This document shows, in pieces, positions 47,560 to 60,200 of a stretch of 64,000 nucleotides of DNA. The position numbers were made by a program, and so were the translations under genes. A model generated the notes under the pieces. That model made no database searches and had not been told where the DNA came from. It saw only the letters and a list, made by a program, of their open reading frames with translations. Positions within the stretch are counted from its first letter, which is position 1; every line of letters begins with the position of its first letter. The stretch is from Rhinolophus ferrumequinum (Eukaryota; Chordata; Mammalia; Chiroptera; Rhinolophidae): contig NC_046288.1 in NCBI RefSeq assembly GCF_004115265.2, positions 42,262,112 through 42,326,111 on the forward strand, given 5' to 3'.

Positions 47560-48130
47560 ATGTAAACATGAATCACTAGTAATGAGAGAAATGCAAACTA
47601 AATCATTCACAAGTATATCCCTTCACATCCTTCAGGCTGACCAAGAAATCAGAAATCTGGATCTTGTCAGGGGTTGAAAGAGCTGTGGCAAAAGAGGAAC
47701 ATACTATCCTCCACTGCTGGTGAGCTTCTAAACTGGTACAGCCAGCCATTCTGGAGAGTAATCTGGCGTGATATAGTCTAAGGAAGAAAACACATATTCT
47801 ATGATCCAGCAATTCTGGTCCTGGTATATATTCCAAAGAAATTTTTGCACAGGTCTCTATGGAAAGAGGAGCAAAAATTGTTCCCTATAGCACAGCCCAG
47901 AGTGTAAGGGAGTTGAAGTCTGTCTGAGTGCTCACGCCTGGGAGAGTGGACCGGTAAACCAAGGTGCACATGCCTCTGTAGCATCAGGTTAGATGTAGAC
48001 AAAACCGCAAGGATGACTCTTAAATACATAGCACAGAATGGGAAAATGTAAACACTGGAAGGAGATATGTAATACAATACTCTTTCCACAAGTTAAAAAC
48101 AAGCACAAATAAAACAATGTATTTTGCAAT
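47560..48130 (+). mobile_element. L1 ORF2/3' fragment
   Basis: TGAGAGAAATGCAAACTAAAT, CCTCCACTGCTGGTGAGCTTCTAAACTGGTACAGCC and ATGATCCAGCAATTCTGGTCCTGG follow L1 order upstream of the sequence seen at 46930, so this is a separate copy. Confidence 0.6.
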
Positions 48131-48313
48131 AATACCTTCAAATAAAAAGATAGGCCACTTAAATAATAGTGGCAATTAGCCCTATGCCTACAGTCTCCTT
48201 GTCATAAGCATCTGCTAGGCTCACAGACCATGCTGCAGTCCCTTCCTGAAAAATTAGAGGGACTAACCACCCCCACCCCCACCCTCAGAGATTCTCAGAC
48301 CCCCAGGATCTAC

Positions 48314-49099
48314 CAGGCATTGTGTGAGGCCTCCACGATAGCTATGGTTTCCAGCAAGAATTAAGGCAAACACACAGGTCTAGTGTCTTTCAATATGCTC
48401 ATTTATTCACACAGAAAATACAATGGGAAGAATAGCCTCCTTAATGTCAATATCACACCACAGTGTAATCATAGCAATATGGCCATCGATATAGCAATAA
48501 CAATTTAGCAAAGTATTTTGATAACAAACCAGTCCAAGAGTCAACCAGAATGGGGCACACAGGGCGGCTGGTCTGGGAGGTCATTCCAGCAGACGTTTGG
48601 TCTGAGTCCAGTGGAGCAAGCAAGTTTTTGGAGCAGAGGAGCAGCGTGATTACCGCTCAGTCGAGACCGGCTCCCTGAGCTGTCAAAGTCCTGGTTTTTA
48701 AGGACTTCAATAGAGTCGTATGATGTCACCTTATCAGCCCTCACAGGCTTGTTTCCTATCAGTCCATGTAGCTGCTGCACCGTCCATCTGGTGATGGTTT
48801 ATCTTCATGGAGAATTTCCACAGTACTCAGTGTCCAAAATGGAATTACTCTTGCTCATACAAAATGGAGTCAGTCACTCTTGTTCATATAAAAACACACT
48901 TTTCAGGGGCATTCTACACACCTCTTCCTATGCTTCATAAAAGGTCAGGATTTATATATAGAGAAAAGATTTTCAAAAATATGCATCAGTAAGGCTGTAG
49001 GAGAGATTCCTGCCTTGGGTGGCCTAGACGACCTAGAGCAGGATAAATCAATAAGATAGCAGAGGTTGCAAGATTAAACCCACATCCTGGCCCACACTT
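48314..49099 (-). mobile_element. Possible ERV LTR
   Basis: On the minus strand the block starts TGTGGGCCAGG and ends GCCTCACACA, with a TTAAAAACC promoter-like site, GC-richer transcribed part, and AATAAATGAGC signal in LTR order. No matching partner or target duplication was found, so the call is tentative and the class is open. Confidence 0.35.
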
Positions 49100-50086
49100 A
49101 GTTTCTCTACTATTTTAAGAGTCAATAATACCTAGGGGTGGTTTCTCCAAAACAGAATTTAAACCTTGGTTCTCTGAAACTGAAAATGGTTGGTTTTGCT
49201 CTAAACTGAGGTTGAACCATTGATTCCACAACAGCTCTGTTGTGTGCCCCCCAGCTTTTCTACCAGCCCAGCTATGTATACAATTTCCTTAAAGTAAATG
49301 TACTCTCTGGTCACCCCACAACCTCAGTTTGTGCACCATCCTGCCAATGGCTCCTGGCATTTCCTCACAGGCCTTCCTAATGTTAAAATGGACTAAGCCA
49401 GGGTCCATACCAGAAGGACTTGGTTTCGTCTCTAGGCTTCATCATTTGCAGCTGGTTATTCTTGGTTAAGTCATTTAATTTCTCACAGCTTCTGTTTTCC
49501 CACATAAAATAGGGATAATAATAAAATGTGTCAGCTATCCTTTCTGAGTATTTTCTCTGCAACTAGAAACATACATATTAAAGTTAGAATTATATCCTAT
49601 TTATTATGCATATTTTATGTTAATTTCATTTTTTTATTATATATACATATATATGTGTGTGTGTATATATATACATATATATATATATATACACATACAT
49701 ATATAAAATGGATAGCTTTCCATGTCAATATATATAGATTAATAGGTAATAGCTGTTGTGCGTGTGTGGGGGCAGGGGGCACATGGGAAATCTCTGTACC
49801 TTTCACTCAATTTTGTGGTGCATCAAAATCTGCTCTAAAAAAATAGTTTATTTTTTTAAGTGAAAGTTGATGCAACAATATGATTGAATAATTTAAAATA
49901 CATGTTCACAGATTTTTACAGAATAATAATTATCATTGAATAATTATCATATGATTGTACTAGGTTAGATTATATCTACAACATGTTATTCTCATATTTA
50001 AATAATATACTCAATGAGAGAAATGATCTTAATATGAACATTTAATACATAGATAATAACTGTCCATGTCAATATATACTTTTTTT
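49100..50086. other. Intergenic with MIR-like piece and AT microsatellite
   Basis: A MIR core may lie at 49400-49520. An (AT/GT)n run covers 49638-49706 and explains the open frames across it. No gene. Confidence 0.5.
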
Positions 50087-50099
50087 AAAAATAGACTTT

Positions 50100-51288
50100 G
50101 AGATGGGATGAAACAATAGACAGATTAGGAGGGAATTACTGTGTTCTAGATTCAGGAGGAATCAGATATGTGGAAGATAAGAAAATTGGAGAAATGGATG
50201 GAAGATGCTTACCGGGGGACCAAAAGGAAAATGCTACCCAGCAGTTCAAGCCGGATGAGTAGTGATGGTTTGGATGAAGAAACTCAGAGAGACTACTGGA
50301 GGCCAAAGAATGAAATTTCTGGAGCACTGGAAGATAATTTTCTTAAGGCTAAATCCTGGAACAAGAAGTTATATGATTTTGAAGCTAACATGCCAGACAG
50401 ATGAGGTCGCAGTGGTTATAAAGAGTTATACCCTGAAGAATTTGAAACAGACAGTAGTGATCAGCAAGATATTACCAATGGAAAAAAAAAAATCTCCCCA
50501 CGTAAAATCATCTACCCACGAATCTCACAAGCATAAGTCAAAGAAATCCCATACAAACACACACACACACAAAAAAAAAGCAGAAAAAGAAGTCACACAA
50601 GAAAACATAAGAAAAACAAAAAGGAAACTACAGATATAATGGCAGATTCCTCAAGCGAGTTCTCAGATGAAACTGGAGCTTCTAGTACTAGGAAACAATC
50701 ACATAAGCATAAGAAAAAAATCCAGAAAAAAGTCTCAAAAAATCTGCTTTAGTATTAGAGGCAGAAAGTGATACTTCTCAGTCAGCTGATTCTGCCTCCA
50801 CCAGTTCTGAGGAAAGTGAGGAAAGAGACACTAAGAAAACCAAAAGGAAAAAGAGAGATTAAAAAAAATCCATATTCCTGTAGTAAACAATGAGATATAG
50901 GAGAGGACAAACGCACAAATTGGCAAGTGGCTACAGATGAAAGGTCTGCTGAGAGCTCAGAGGATGAGTAAATGTGAAAGAGAAATTCTTCAGTTTCCCA
51001 TGTGACTGGATATTTACAGCTCTTGCACTTTGGGTCTTTGCCAGTGACTCTATTGTTCAGCACAGAAGGCCTGAGGCAGAGCTGTTCCTACCACCTGTGT
51101 GCATTCTGATAGACTTGTCTTCTGTTTTGGCCCGTTAAACTTGATCCTCTTATTGTTAATAGGAAATGGGGTATTTTGTTATGAAAGTTTCTTGAAGAGA
51201 TTATTTTTTTCAATTAATTACATTCAGCGTAGAGTGCGTGTACGGCAAATGAAAGGACCCAGAAAGCTGAATCCAAAAATAAAAAATA
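50100..51288 (+). pseudogene. NKAPD1 processed pseudogene
   Basis: From about 50150 it reads IQEESDMWKIRKLEKWMEDA and RGTKRKMLPSSSSRM, NEISGALEDNFLKAKSWNKK, then Lys/Ser-rich tracts and SAESSEDE, matching the human C11orf57/NKAPD1 protein as I recall it. A TGA replaces the Trp codon of MPDRWGHSG, and several one-base shifts follow, so it cannot make the full protein. No introns. It ends in an A/T-rich AATAAAAAATAAAAAA tail. AAAAATAGACTTT flanks it perfectly at 50087-50099 and 51289-51301. The first 50 bases after the left repeat do not match the usual coding start. Confidence 0.85.
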
Positions 51289-51301
51289 AAAAATAGACTT
51301 T

Positions 51302-52639
51302 ACTTTTTAGAGCAGTTTTAGGTTCTCAGCAAAGCTGAGTGGAAAGTACAAACCGTTCTCACATATCCCAGGCCCCTGCCCACATGCACAGCCTCCCCCA
51401 GAGCCAACATCCGCTACCATCCACTACATTTGTTAAAAATTGATGGACCTAAACTGACATATCATTGCCACTCAATGTCCATGGTTTACATTAGGGTTCA
51501 CTCTTGGTGTGGTACATTCTGTGGGTTTTGACAAATACTTACTTTTTTTTCTTATTAGTTTCAGGTGTACAAATATATACTTTTTAATGGCGGCCTGAAG
51601 TACAATGATATGGATTTGCCATGAGTAGTTTAAATAATTATTTGAAAATGAATTCATTTGGAATTTTTTTCTATTACATACAATACAGATGATGCATTAT
51701 GTATTAAAATTCCTGCTATTTTAACTTATCAATCAAGTAAGATTGATGCACAGGAAAATCAACAGAGCACATGAATAGGCAATTTATAGAAGAGGAAATA
51801 TATATGGCCAAAAACTAAATAAGACATTGCTCAATCTTGTTGATCAAAGTAATGAGATTTAGAAGAAGACATCATTTCTGAGAGACAGATTGCTAGAGAT
51901 GAAAAAGATCGATAATATCAGAGTTGGCATTGCTGTAAAATATAGGTGGAAGGGTAGTTTGTTGCACCCTTCTAAGAGGGCAAATTAGCAATATGTAACA
52001 ACAGTTACAATGCACAAATCTTTTGTATTATTTTTAACTTTTTTTAACCTATGGTAATAGTATTGTTGTTATGTTAAATAGTTCTTATCTTTTAGAGATA
52101 AATATTGAAATATTATGAATGAAATCTTATAAGTTGGATTGTCAAAATAGTCTGGTGGGGGGTGGGAGAAAAGTGGGTAGAGTTATAGACAAAGCAAGAT
52201 TGACCATGGGTTCTCATTTATTGAAACTGCGTGTGATAAATTTATACTTGGTCTTTACCCGTGGTTCCTGGTACCCAGATACTAAATCCCTTGAAATTTT
52301 CTGAGTGATAGGAGCATCTTTTATTCTAATGAGGCCACTCTTGGTGGGTCCCTAGATAAGTTCAGGGCAAGGATTGGCCACCAGAAAGACCAAAGCACGA
52401 TCAGAAGATTGGAACTTTTAGTCCCACCCTCTGACCTCCTAGGAGAGGATTTGGCTGGAGACTAAGCTAATCACCAATGGCTAAAGATTGAATCCACCAT
52501 GTCTACATAGTGGAACCTCTGTGCTGAACATAACCAGGTGCTTGGAGAGTATGGCTCCAAAAAGGACATGGAAGCTCCGTGCCCCTTCCCTAAACCTTGC
52601 CCTGTGCTTCTCTTCTATTGGGCTGTTCTGGAGTTGTGT
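51302..52639. other. Intergenic with L1-like antisense DNA
   Basis: 51300-51530 (TTTTAGAGCAGTTTTAGGTTCTCAGCAAAGCTGAG, CATATCCCAGGCCCCTGCCC) looks like an antisense L1 3' UTR. The rest is unassigned; no gene. Confidence 0.5.
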
Positions 52640-53025
52640 CCAGCAATGGACTGAATGTTTGGGTCTTCCCCCTCACCATTTACATGTTCAAATTCTAACC
52701 CTCCCTGTGACTATGTTAGGAGGTGGGGCCCTTAGGAGGTAAACTAGATCATAAGGATAAAGCCCTCATGATTAGGTTAGTGCCCTGGTAAGAAAAGATT
52801 CCAAAGTCTCCACCCTGTCTCTATAGTGTGAGGATGCAAGTAGTCCAAAGTCTGTATCCCAGAAGACGGTTCTCACCAGAACCTGACCACGCTGGAACCC
52901 TGATCTCAAACACCCAGCCTCCAGAACTGTGAGAAATAAATGTCTGTTGTCCATAAGCTACCCAATCTATGCATGTTTGTGTATGTCTTATGGTACTTTG
53001 TCATAGCAGCCTAAACTGATTATTA
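52640..53025 (+). mobile_element. MLT1/MST-type LTR (ERVL-MaLR)
   Basis: TGGACTGAATGTTTGGGTCTTCCCCC, AGGAGGTGGGGCCCTTAGGAGGT, GCCTCCAGAACTGTGAGAAATAAATGTCTGTTG and ATAGCAGCCTAAACTGA follow the MaLR LTR consensus end to end. Solo and ancient. Confidence 0.8.
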
Positions 53026-54114
53026 AATCGGTAATTAAAAGTAAAGCATTTTCTTGAGTTCTGAGAGCTGTTCTAACAAATTATTGAACTGGAGGAAGGG
53101 ATAATGGGAATCCCCGATTTATAGCTGGGTGATCAAAAGTTCAGGTGGCTACCTGGGACTTGGGACTGGCATCTGAAGTAGGGGCAGGCTTGTGGGACTG
53201 AGCCCTTCATCTGTGGGGTCAGTACTAACTCCGGGTAGTTAGGCTCAGAAGTGAATCAAATCGTAGGACATCCACTTGGTGTCAGAAGTGTTGTCAGAAA
53301 GCAGATCAGACTAGGAAATGGGTACATTGCAATTTATTATACTATTCTCATTACTTCTGTATGTAACAAATATTTTTTCAGAATAAAAGTTTAAAAAAAA
53401 AGAAAATCATAGAGTTAAATTTTAGCACAGCATTTATTTTTAAGGAAATTTATTCTAAGGAAATGATCAATAAGTAGGCAAAGATGTAGTTACAAAAATA
53501 TTCAATATAACTTTCTAATGACAACTTCAGTCTGGGCATTGAACTCTTTTTATCCAGGCAAAGAGCTAGTTTGACAGTATCCTGAAAGGTCAACTGGCAA
53601 CTTTGGCTCAGGAGAAGAAACCTATTTCTCCTAATCACTTTCTGGTAAATATTATCCAGCAACATATTGATCTTAGTTATACAATAAGTTAAAACTCAAA
53701 TGATCTCTAAAGAAAGATACGGTGTTCAGAGAGAAACCACTGAACACGATTTTACACAGTGAAATTATGGAGCTAAGTACAGAAAATTTGCTCAGGTTTA
53801 CTCTGTGAGTATACTTACTGGTCATTATGTACATTTTGATTGCTCAGTACTGAATCTACTCATTATAATGTATAGTTGTCGCTTTTAATGAATTGGTTGC
53901 AAATAGCTCCCAAAGCCATTGCTAACATAATCAAGAAAATATTCTGATTTTTAAAAATTCTATAATGTGCATATATGCTAAAGGAAAGCTTGCAATAATA
54001 GCACACGTTCTAGTTATTTATGGGCAGAACATAAATAGCTTTTAACTGTAAGATTTCAATGAAGGCATAATTACTGATGCATAGAGGTTAATTGAGCTAA
54101 ACTAATTATGCTGA
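53026..54114. other. Intergenic, nothing recognised
   Basis: No gene or clear repeat. Confidence 0.4.
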
Positions 54115-54152
54115 TGTATCAGTGTATTCGTCAGAGTTCTCTAGAGAAACAG

Positions 54153-54209
<57 letters not shown>
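54153..54209. repeat. (AC)n microsatellite
   Basis: About 28 AC units immediately left of a mariner-like element. Confidence 0.95.
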
Positions 54210-54212
<3 letters not shown>

Positions 54213-54335
54213 GGTGCCAAAAAAATGTATACACATTTTAAGGAAAAAACTCTATTAAAATTGCAATACTCAATATATACCGGTAACAAAAGATGAATAC
54301 AAGTCATGTGTATACATTTTTTGCCACCCCTGATG
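54208..54335. mobile_element. Short mariner-like element
   Basis: Ends CAGAGGGTGCCAAAAAAATG and, from the right, CAGGGGTGGCAAAAAATG. About 128 bp, without the transposase relic seen at 26340. Its left target site is hidden in the (AC)n run. Confidence 0.7.
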
Positions 54336-54905
54336 TATATTTATATGTGTATGTGTATATTATATGTATATACATATATATGAATTAAAAGGTATATATA
54401 TCTCTAGAGTTTTCTTCTCTTTCGATATAGATAGATATGGATATATATATATAGATATGTGATTTATCATAAACTATTGGCTCAGGTGATTATAGAGATT
54501 GAGAAGTCCCACAATCTGTTGTCTTTGTCTGCAAGCTGGAGACTCAGGAAAGTCAAGAATGGGAATGTAGTTTAAAGGCTTGAGAGTCAGCGAGTCAATA
54601 GTGTAGATCCAGCCCAGGCCTGAAACCTTGCCAGCAGGAAAGCCAAGGGCAGGAGAGGACTGATACCTCAGCTCACGTAGTCAGGCATAGTTAATTCTAC
54701 CTTCAGCCACCTTTATGTTGTATTCAGGCCTTTAACAGATTGGATGATGCCCACCCACATTAGTCAGGGCCATTTGCCTTACTCAGTTTACCTTCAAATC
54801 CTGATGTCTTCTGGAAACACCCTCACACACACATACCCAGAAATAATGTTTCACCAGCTATCTGAGCATTCTGTGGCCCAGTCAAGTTGATACATAAATT
54901 AACCA

Positions 54906-55330
54906 TCACAATTAGTTATCTATTGCTGCATAGCAAAGTACTCCAAAACTTAGTCGCTTGAAGCAATGATAAGCTTACATAGTTTCTGAGTATCAGGAAC
55001 TTGCTTGAGGTCTCTCATGACGTTGCAGTCAATAGGTCAGCCAGAGTTGCAGTCATGATAGTTTGACTGGAGCTGGAGGATCTCTTCCAAGAAGCTTCAC
55101 TCCCATGGCTGGTAAGTAGGTGCTGTAGGAGGCTTCAGCCCCTCACCACATATACCTGTGTGAGTGTCCCTTATGATTTGACAGCTGGTGTCCCAGAGCA
55201 AATGATCCAATGCAGAGAAGGAAGGAGCCTCAATGTGACCCAGCCTTGGAAGCCACACTCCATCATTTCTGCAACGTGAATATCAAGATGCAAGAACCCC
55301 TGGGGGCTGCCATGGAGGCTGGCTACCACA
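54906..55330 (+). repeat. Ancient interspersed repeat
   Basis: TTATCTATTGCTGCATAGCAAAGTACTCCAAAACTTAG and GACTGGAGCTGGAGGATCTCTTCC, GAAGCCACACTCCATCATTTC follow a common mammalian repeat consensus. Class not assigned. Confidence 0.5.
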
Positions 55331-57244
55331 GCTAATGGCAGAGAATAAACAAAAAGGAGTGAAAATGGAAATGATTTTATTTTACTCTTTTTTTTTTTCA
55401 GATTACTTTCAATGCTATTGCTCTGTATCTTCTGTTTTTCTCTTCAAACCCACTCTTCACCCTTCCCTTCCTTGTCCCAGTAGGCTCACCTGTATGAACA
55501 ACACCAAAGTCTTCCCTTGCCCTCTGGCTTTAGTTGGATTCATCCAATGCAGACCCCTAGGACTCATGGGAAGGAAGAGAATAAGGGTATTCTTCTCTCT
55601 CATTGTTGCCTTCCTCAGGAAAACTTTGTTCCTTGACCCAATGTCATACATAGTTCTTTTCAAGGCAGTCCTTTCATTCCCTCCCAATAACCATGCCCCT
55701 CCCCTTCATCCCTTCAGGCTCAGGGATGTTAACTTCCCTGCTGCTGCTGTAGACCCCAGGTGAAGGCATTATCTCTTATGGTTGGATGCTCTACACCTTA
55801 CTCACAGCTTTTTGAAAAAAACATTTTTTTTTCCTCACTGGTATAACTGGAGTGTAACCCAGTTTTCTCTTGGGATCCTGACTAATACAATGTTAAACAT
55901 GAAGATTAATGTACAGGTCTTACACTCAAACATTCCCCAGAAACAGCCACTCTGGTGTTTGGGGTCCTTCTATCATCCCTGCTGCCACTGAGAACTTTCT
56001 TTTCTTTCTCCTTCCTTTTCTGGACCTCACACAACACTCAGTGACCTCTCAGCTTGCCTGGTCTTCAGCAGCCAGCCTGGAAGAGTTTAGAGAAAGAGGT
56101 GGGATATATTCCCAGAGAGAGTAACCATATAGCTATTTATTCACCACCTCCCATCTTTTTGGTCCTCAGCACCAGCCCTGGATCCTGGAATGAGAGCCCA
56201 GGAAAATCAGCAAATGGGCATTCCCTACAACTTGGATGCCTCAGTGATTTTGAAGTTGGTGGTATTCACGTGCTGGGATTGGGGCCGAAAGATTGAAAGG
56301 GACTGGCTGTCTGATGACTGCAGAGCCTCCACAGCAGCACTCCCTACCTCCAGACATTTAAATAATGTTTAAATGATGTGCTAAAGAAATGAATTTCTCT
56401 CTTGTTTAAGCAACTATCATTTTGGGTTACATGCAGGTGAGTAATGCAAATCAACACCAGGCCCTTCAGACAAAACACCTTGGGCGACTAGAAACTATCT
56501 GGCTACTCTAATCACTGCAGCGAAGTCACAGAATGGTGACTCTCAATCTGTACCCCTTTAAAATTCCTTCACAGACTGCATGTTTCAGGGACAGGCAAAA
56601 CTGAGACAGACTCTGGTCAGAACATAAGATGGTGATGATAAAATCAGGCATGTCCATGTTGGAATCTATGGAAGAAAAGAAAGATGGTAAAAGCCTTAAT
56701 TTGAGAGGAATATTGGGGGAAATACTATCAGAGTTCCAGGCCCCACAGCACCTCATCCTCCAACCCAAGACCTCCTGTTCCCAGTTCCTTTTCCTTCAAC
56801 CCCAGCTTGCTGCAGGCCCACACACAAAATAGCCAAAATGGCTCCAGGGACATCCTGATACCACTGCCTAGCAATAGATATTGAGAGAGAAGTCCCCAGG
56901 GTGGAGGTTGAGGGGACAAAAGTGGAGAGGTGGGAGAGAAGATATGGCCTTCCTTCTCCATTGTGAGTAGATGAATATTTTTCATAAAAACATTCCTACC
57001 CTTGGCTGCCAGGTACTCTTGGTGCCATTGCAGTTTGGAAAGATTTGTGGGCTGATTAGAAAACTAACTACCATAACTGCTAACATTACTTTAAAGTAAT
57101 TCTGGGTTATAAACAACCAACTAACAAGGCTATCTTAGAACATCATCATTCATTTATTCATTCAACAACTATGTATCAAGAGCGTACTAATTTCAAGCAC
57201 TCTTCTAGGTAATACAGTAGTGAAGAAAATGACATAAAATCTTT
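55331..57244. other. Intergenic, no gene recognised
   Basis: Several open frames of 60-140 codons exist, the longest 55335-55763, but none resembles a protein I know and none has a splice or start context that supports it. A piece of the 7440-type repeat lies near 57145-57240. Confidence 0.45.
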
Positions 57245-60200
57245 CTTGTTAGGAAATATTATTTAAAATTTGGAAATAAGGCAAAAATGTGGTGCCATGT
57301 CTTTTCAATGACACTAAACTATGCTATCACAATATTATTGACTATATTCTCCATGCTGTACATTACAGTCCCATGACTTATTTGATTTGTACCTGGAAAT
57401 TTGGACCAATTATTCCCCTTCCTTTTCCTCCCTTTTTAAAATTTATCAATCACAATTGACAATCAACGTTATTTTATTTTTATTTCAGGTGTACAGCATA
57501 GTGGTTAGACATTTATATAACTTAAGAAGTGATCCCCCTGACTAGTCTAGTACCCACCTAGCACTACATAGTTATTACCATGTTATTCACTATATTGCCT
57601 ATGCTTTACATCCCGATGACTATTTTCTAACTACCAATTTGTATTTCTTAATCTCTTCACCTTTTAAATCCTGTCCCCAATCACCTCCCATCTATCATCC
57701 CAACATATCTAGTACCCATCTGACCCCAAACATAGTTATTAGAATATTATTGACTATGTCCCTTATGCTATACCCTACATCCCCATAACTACTTTGTAAC
57801 AACTAATTTGGACTTCTCAATCCCTCCCCCTTCTTTTACCCACACTCCCAACCCTCTTCCCATTTGCAACCATCGAAATGTTTTCTGTATCTATGAGTTT
57901 GTTTCTGTTCTGTTTGTTAATTTTGTTCTTAGATTTCACATATAAGTGAAGTCACATTGCATCTGTATTACTCTGTCTGACATACTCCACTAAGCATAAT
58001 ACCCTCTAGATCCATCCATGCCACCGCAGATGGCGAGAACCCATTCCCTTCCATAGCCAAGCAATATTCCACTGTATATATGTACCACCTGCTCTTTATC
58101 CATTCTTCTACTGACAAGACACCCAGGCGGCCTCCACATCTTGGCAACTGTAAACAATGCTGCAATGAACTTATGGATGCACAAGTTCCCTTGAAGTAGC
58201 ATTTTGGGTTTCTTCAGAAGTGGGATTACTAGGTCCTTCATTGTCTCTTCTTACAGCTTTTGTTTTAAAGTCTATTTTGTCTGGTATGAACATTGCTATC
58301 CCAGCTTTCTTTTAACTTAGTTTTTTTTTTCTTCTTTCATTTCCACATTCATGAAATCCCGTTACTTTCAGTATGTGTGTGTCTTTCAATCTGAAGTTAG
58401 TCTCTTGTAGGCAGCATATGTAAGGGTTTTATTAACTATCTATTCAGCTCTCCTATGTCTTTTGATTGGAGGACTTAATCCATTTACATTGAAAGTAATT
58501 GTTGATAGATATGTAGCTATTGCCATTTTATTATTCATAATTTTGATTTTTTTTTTCTTATCTTAAAGAAGTCCCTCTAACATTCCTTGTAATATTGGTT
58601 TGGTGGTGATAAACTCCTTTAGCTTTTTCATGTTTGGGAAGCTCTTTATCTGTCCTTCGATTTTAAATAATATCCTTGCTGGGTAGAGCAGTCTTGGTTG
58701 TAAGTACTTGCTTTTCAACACATTGAATATTTCCTTTCTTGCCTTCAGTTTTTGTTAGGAAATTAGTTGACAGTCTTATGGAATCCCTTATAAGTTACTA
58801 GTTGCCTTTCTCTTGCTGCTTTTAGGATTCTCTCTTTGTCTTTAACCTTTGGCATTTTAATTATAATGTGTCTTGGTGTAGGCCTGTTTGTGTTCATCTT
58901 GTTTGAGAGTCTCTGTGCTTTCTGCGCTTGTATGTCTATTTCCTTTGCCAGGTTAGGGAAGTTTTTCATCATTATTTATTCAAATAGGTTTTTAATCTCT
59001 TGCTTTCTCTATTCTCTTTCTGGTACCTTTATGATGTGAATGTTGCTATGCTTGATGTTGTCCCAAAGGTCTTTAAATTTTTCTCATTTTTTTGGATTCT
59101 TTTTTCTTTTTCCTGTTCCAGTTGGATATTTTATCTTACCTTGTCTTCCAAATTGCTAATTTGGTCCTCTGCTTCATCTAGTCTGCTGGTGATTCCTTCT
59201 AGTGCATTCTTCGTTTCAATTATTGTATTATTCACTTCTGATTTTTTTTTTAAATCATTTTTATGACCTTACTTTTATGCTTGCTATCTCTTTGTTGAAG
59301 TTTCCACTAAGTTCCTTGAGCATCCTTATAACCATTGCTTTCAACTCTGTCTCTGATAGGTTGCTTGCCTCCATCTTGTTTAGTTATTTTTCTGGAGTTT
59401 TCTCCTGTTCTTTCATTTGGGATGTATTTCTTTGTTTCCTCATTTTGGCTGCCTCTCTTTGTTTGTTCCTATGTAGTTAGTAGATCTGCTATGTCTCCCA
59501 TTCTTGGCTGTGTGGGTTTATGTAGTAGGTGTCCTGTGGGGCCCAGTGGCACCGTCTTTCTGGTCATCTGAGCCAGGTGCTCTAAGAGTATCTCTTGTGT
59601 GGGCTGTGTTTGCCCTCCTGTTATAGGTGAGCCTTGATTGCTGTTGGCATGTCAGTGGGTGGTATTGTCAGGCTGACTGGCTGTGGGGTTTGGCCACATA
59701 CATAGCTTACAGGCTGATGTACAGGGGGCTTACCCCACAGAGAGGGATTCCCCCCAGTGAGCCCTGGTGCCTGTTGAGACCACTCTTTGTTTGTGCCGCT
59801 TGTGGGGCTAATTGGGTGGTGCTCTGTTGTGCTCTGAAGGTAACCTCCAAGTATGTTGGTTCTGGGCCCTCTTGGGAGAGGCTCTGGTGCAGGCCCAGGT
59901 CACCCACTGACTGAGACTGGCCAGGGAGTACCTGGTAGGAGCTACAAAGCAATCCACTGTGGTGTACCTGGAGGTATGTGGGAGAGGCCATGTTACATAC
60001 TGAGGATGGCTGCCACCAGTACAGCACCTGGGGTAACTCTACAAAAAGCCAGGACACCTGGAGGTCTGCTGCCAACCGCTGGCTCCCTTAAGGTTTTAGC
60101 CACTGATAAAGTCTAGTGCGGCATGCGAGTTGGGTGAGGCAGGGTCTCAGGGAGTTACTAGAGTGGGAAGAGTTGTGGTCACCAGGTTAATGTTGACTCT

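Larger units (their letters stand above)
54115..54905 (+). repeat. Ancient interspersed repeat split by microsatellite and mariner
   Basis: TCAGAGTTCTCTAGAGAAACAGAT at the left and GGATGATGCCCACCCACATTAGTCAGGGC, CCCAGTCAAGTTGATACATAAATTAACCATCACA at the right are parts of one widespread mammalian repeat whose class I do not name. The (AC)n and mariner copy lie within it. Confidence 0.5.

Noticed and set aside
55335-55763. 142-codon plus-strand frame
   Set aside because: It starts in an A/T-rich tract, is low-complexity at first, and resembles no known protein; nearby frames on the other strand are as long.
58836-59571. Plus-strand hydrophobic open frames of 67-92 codons
   Set aside because: They are antisense to L1 ORF1 and the L1 5' UTR.
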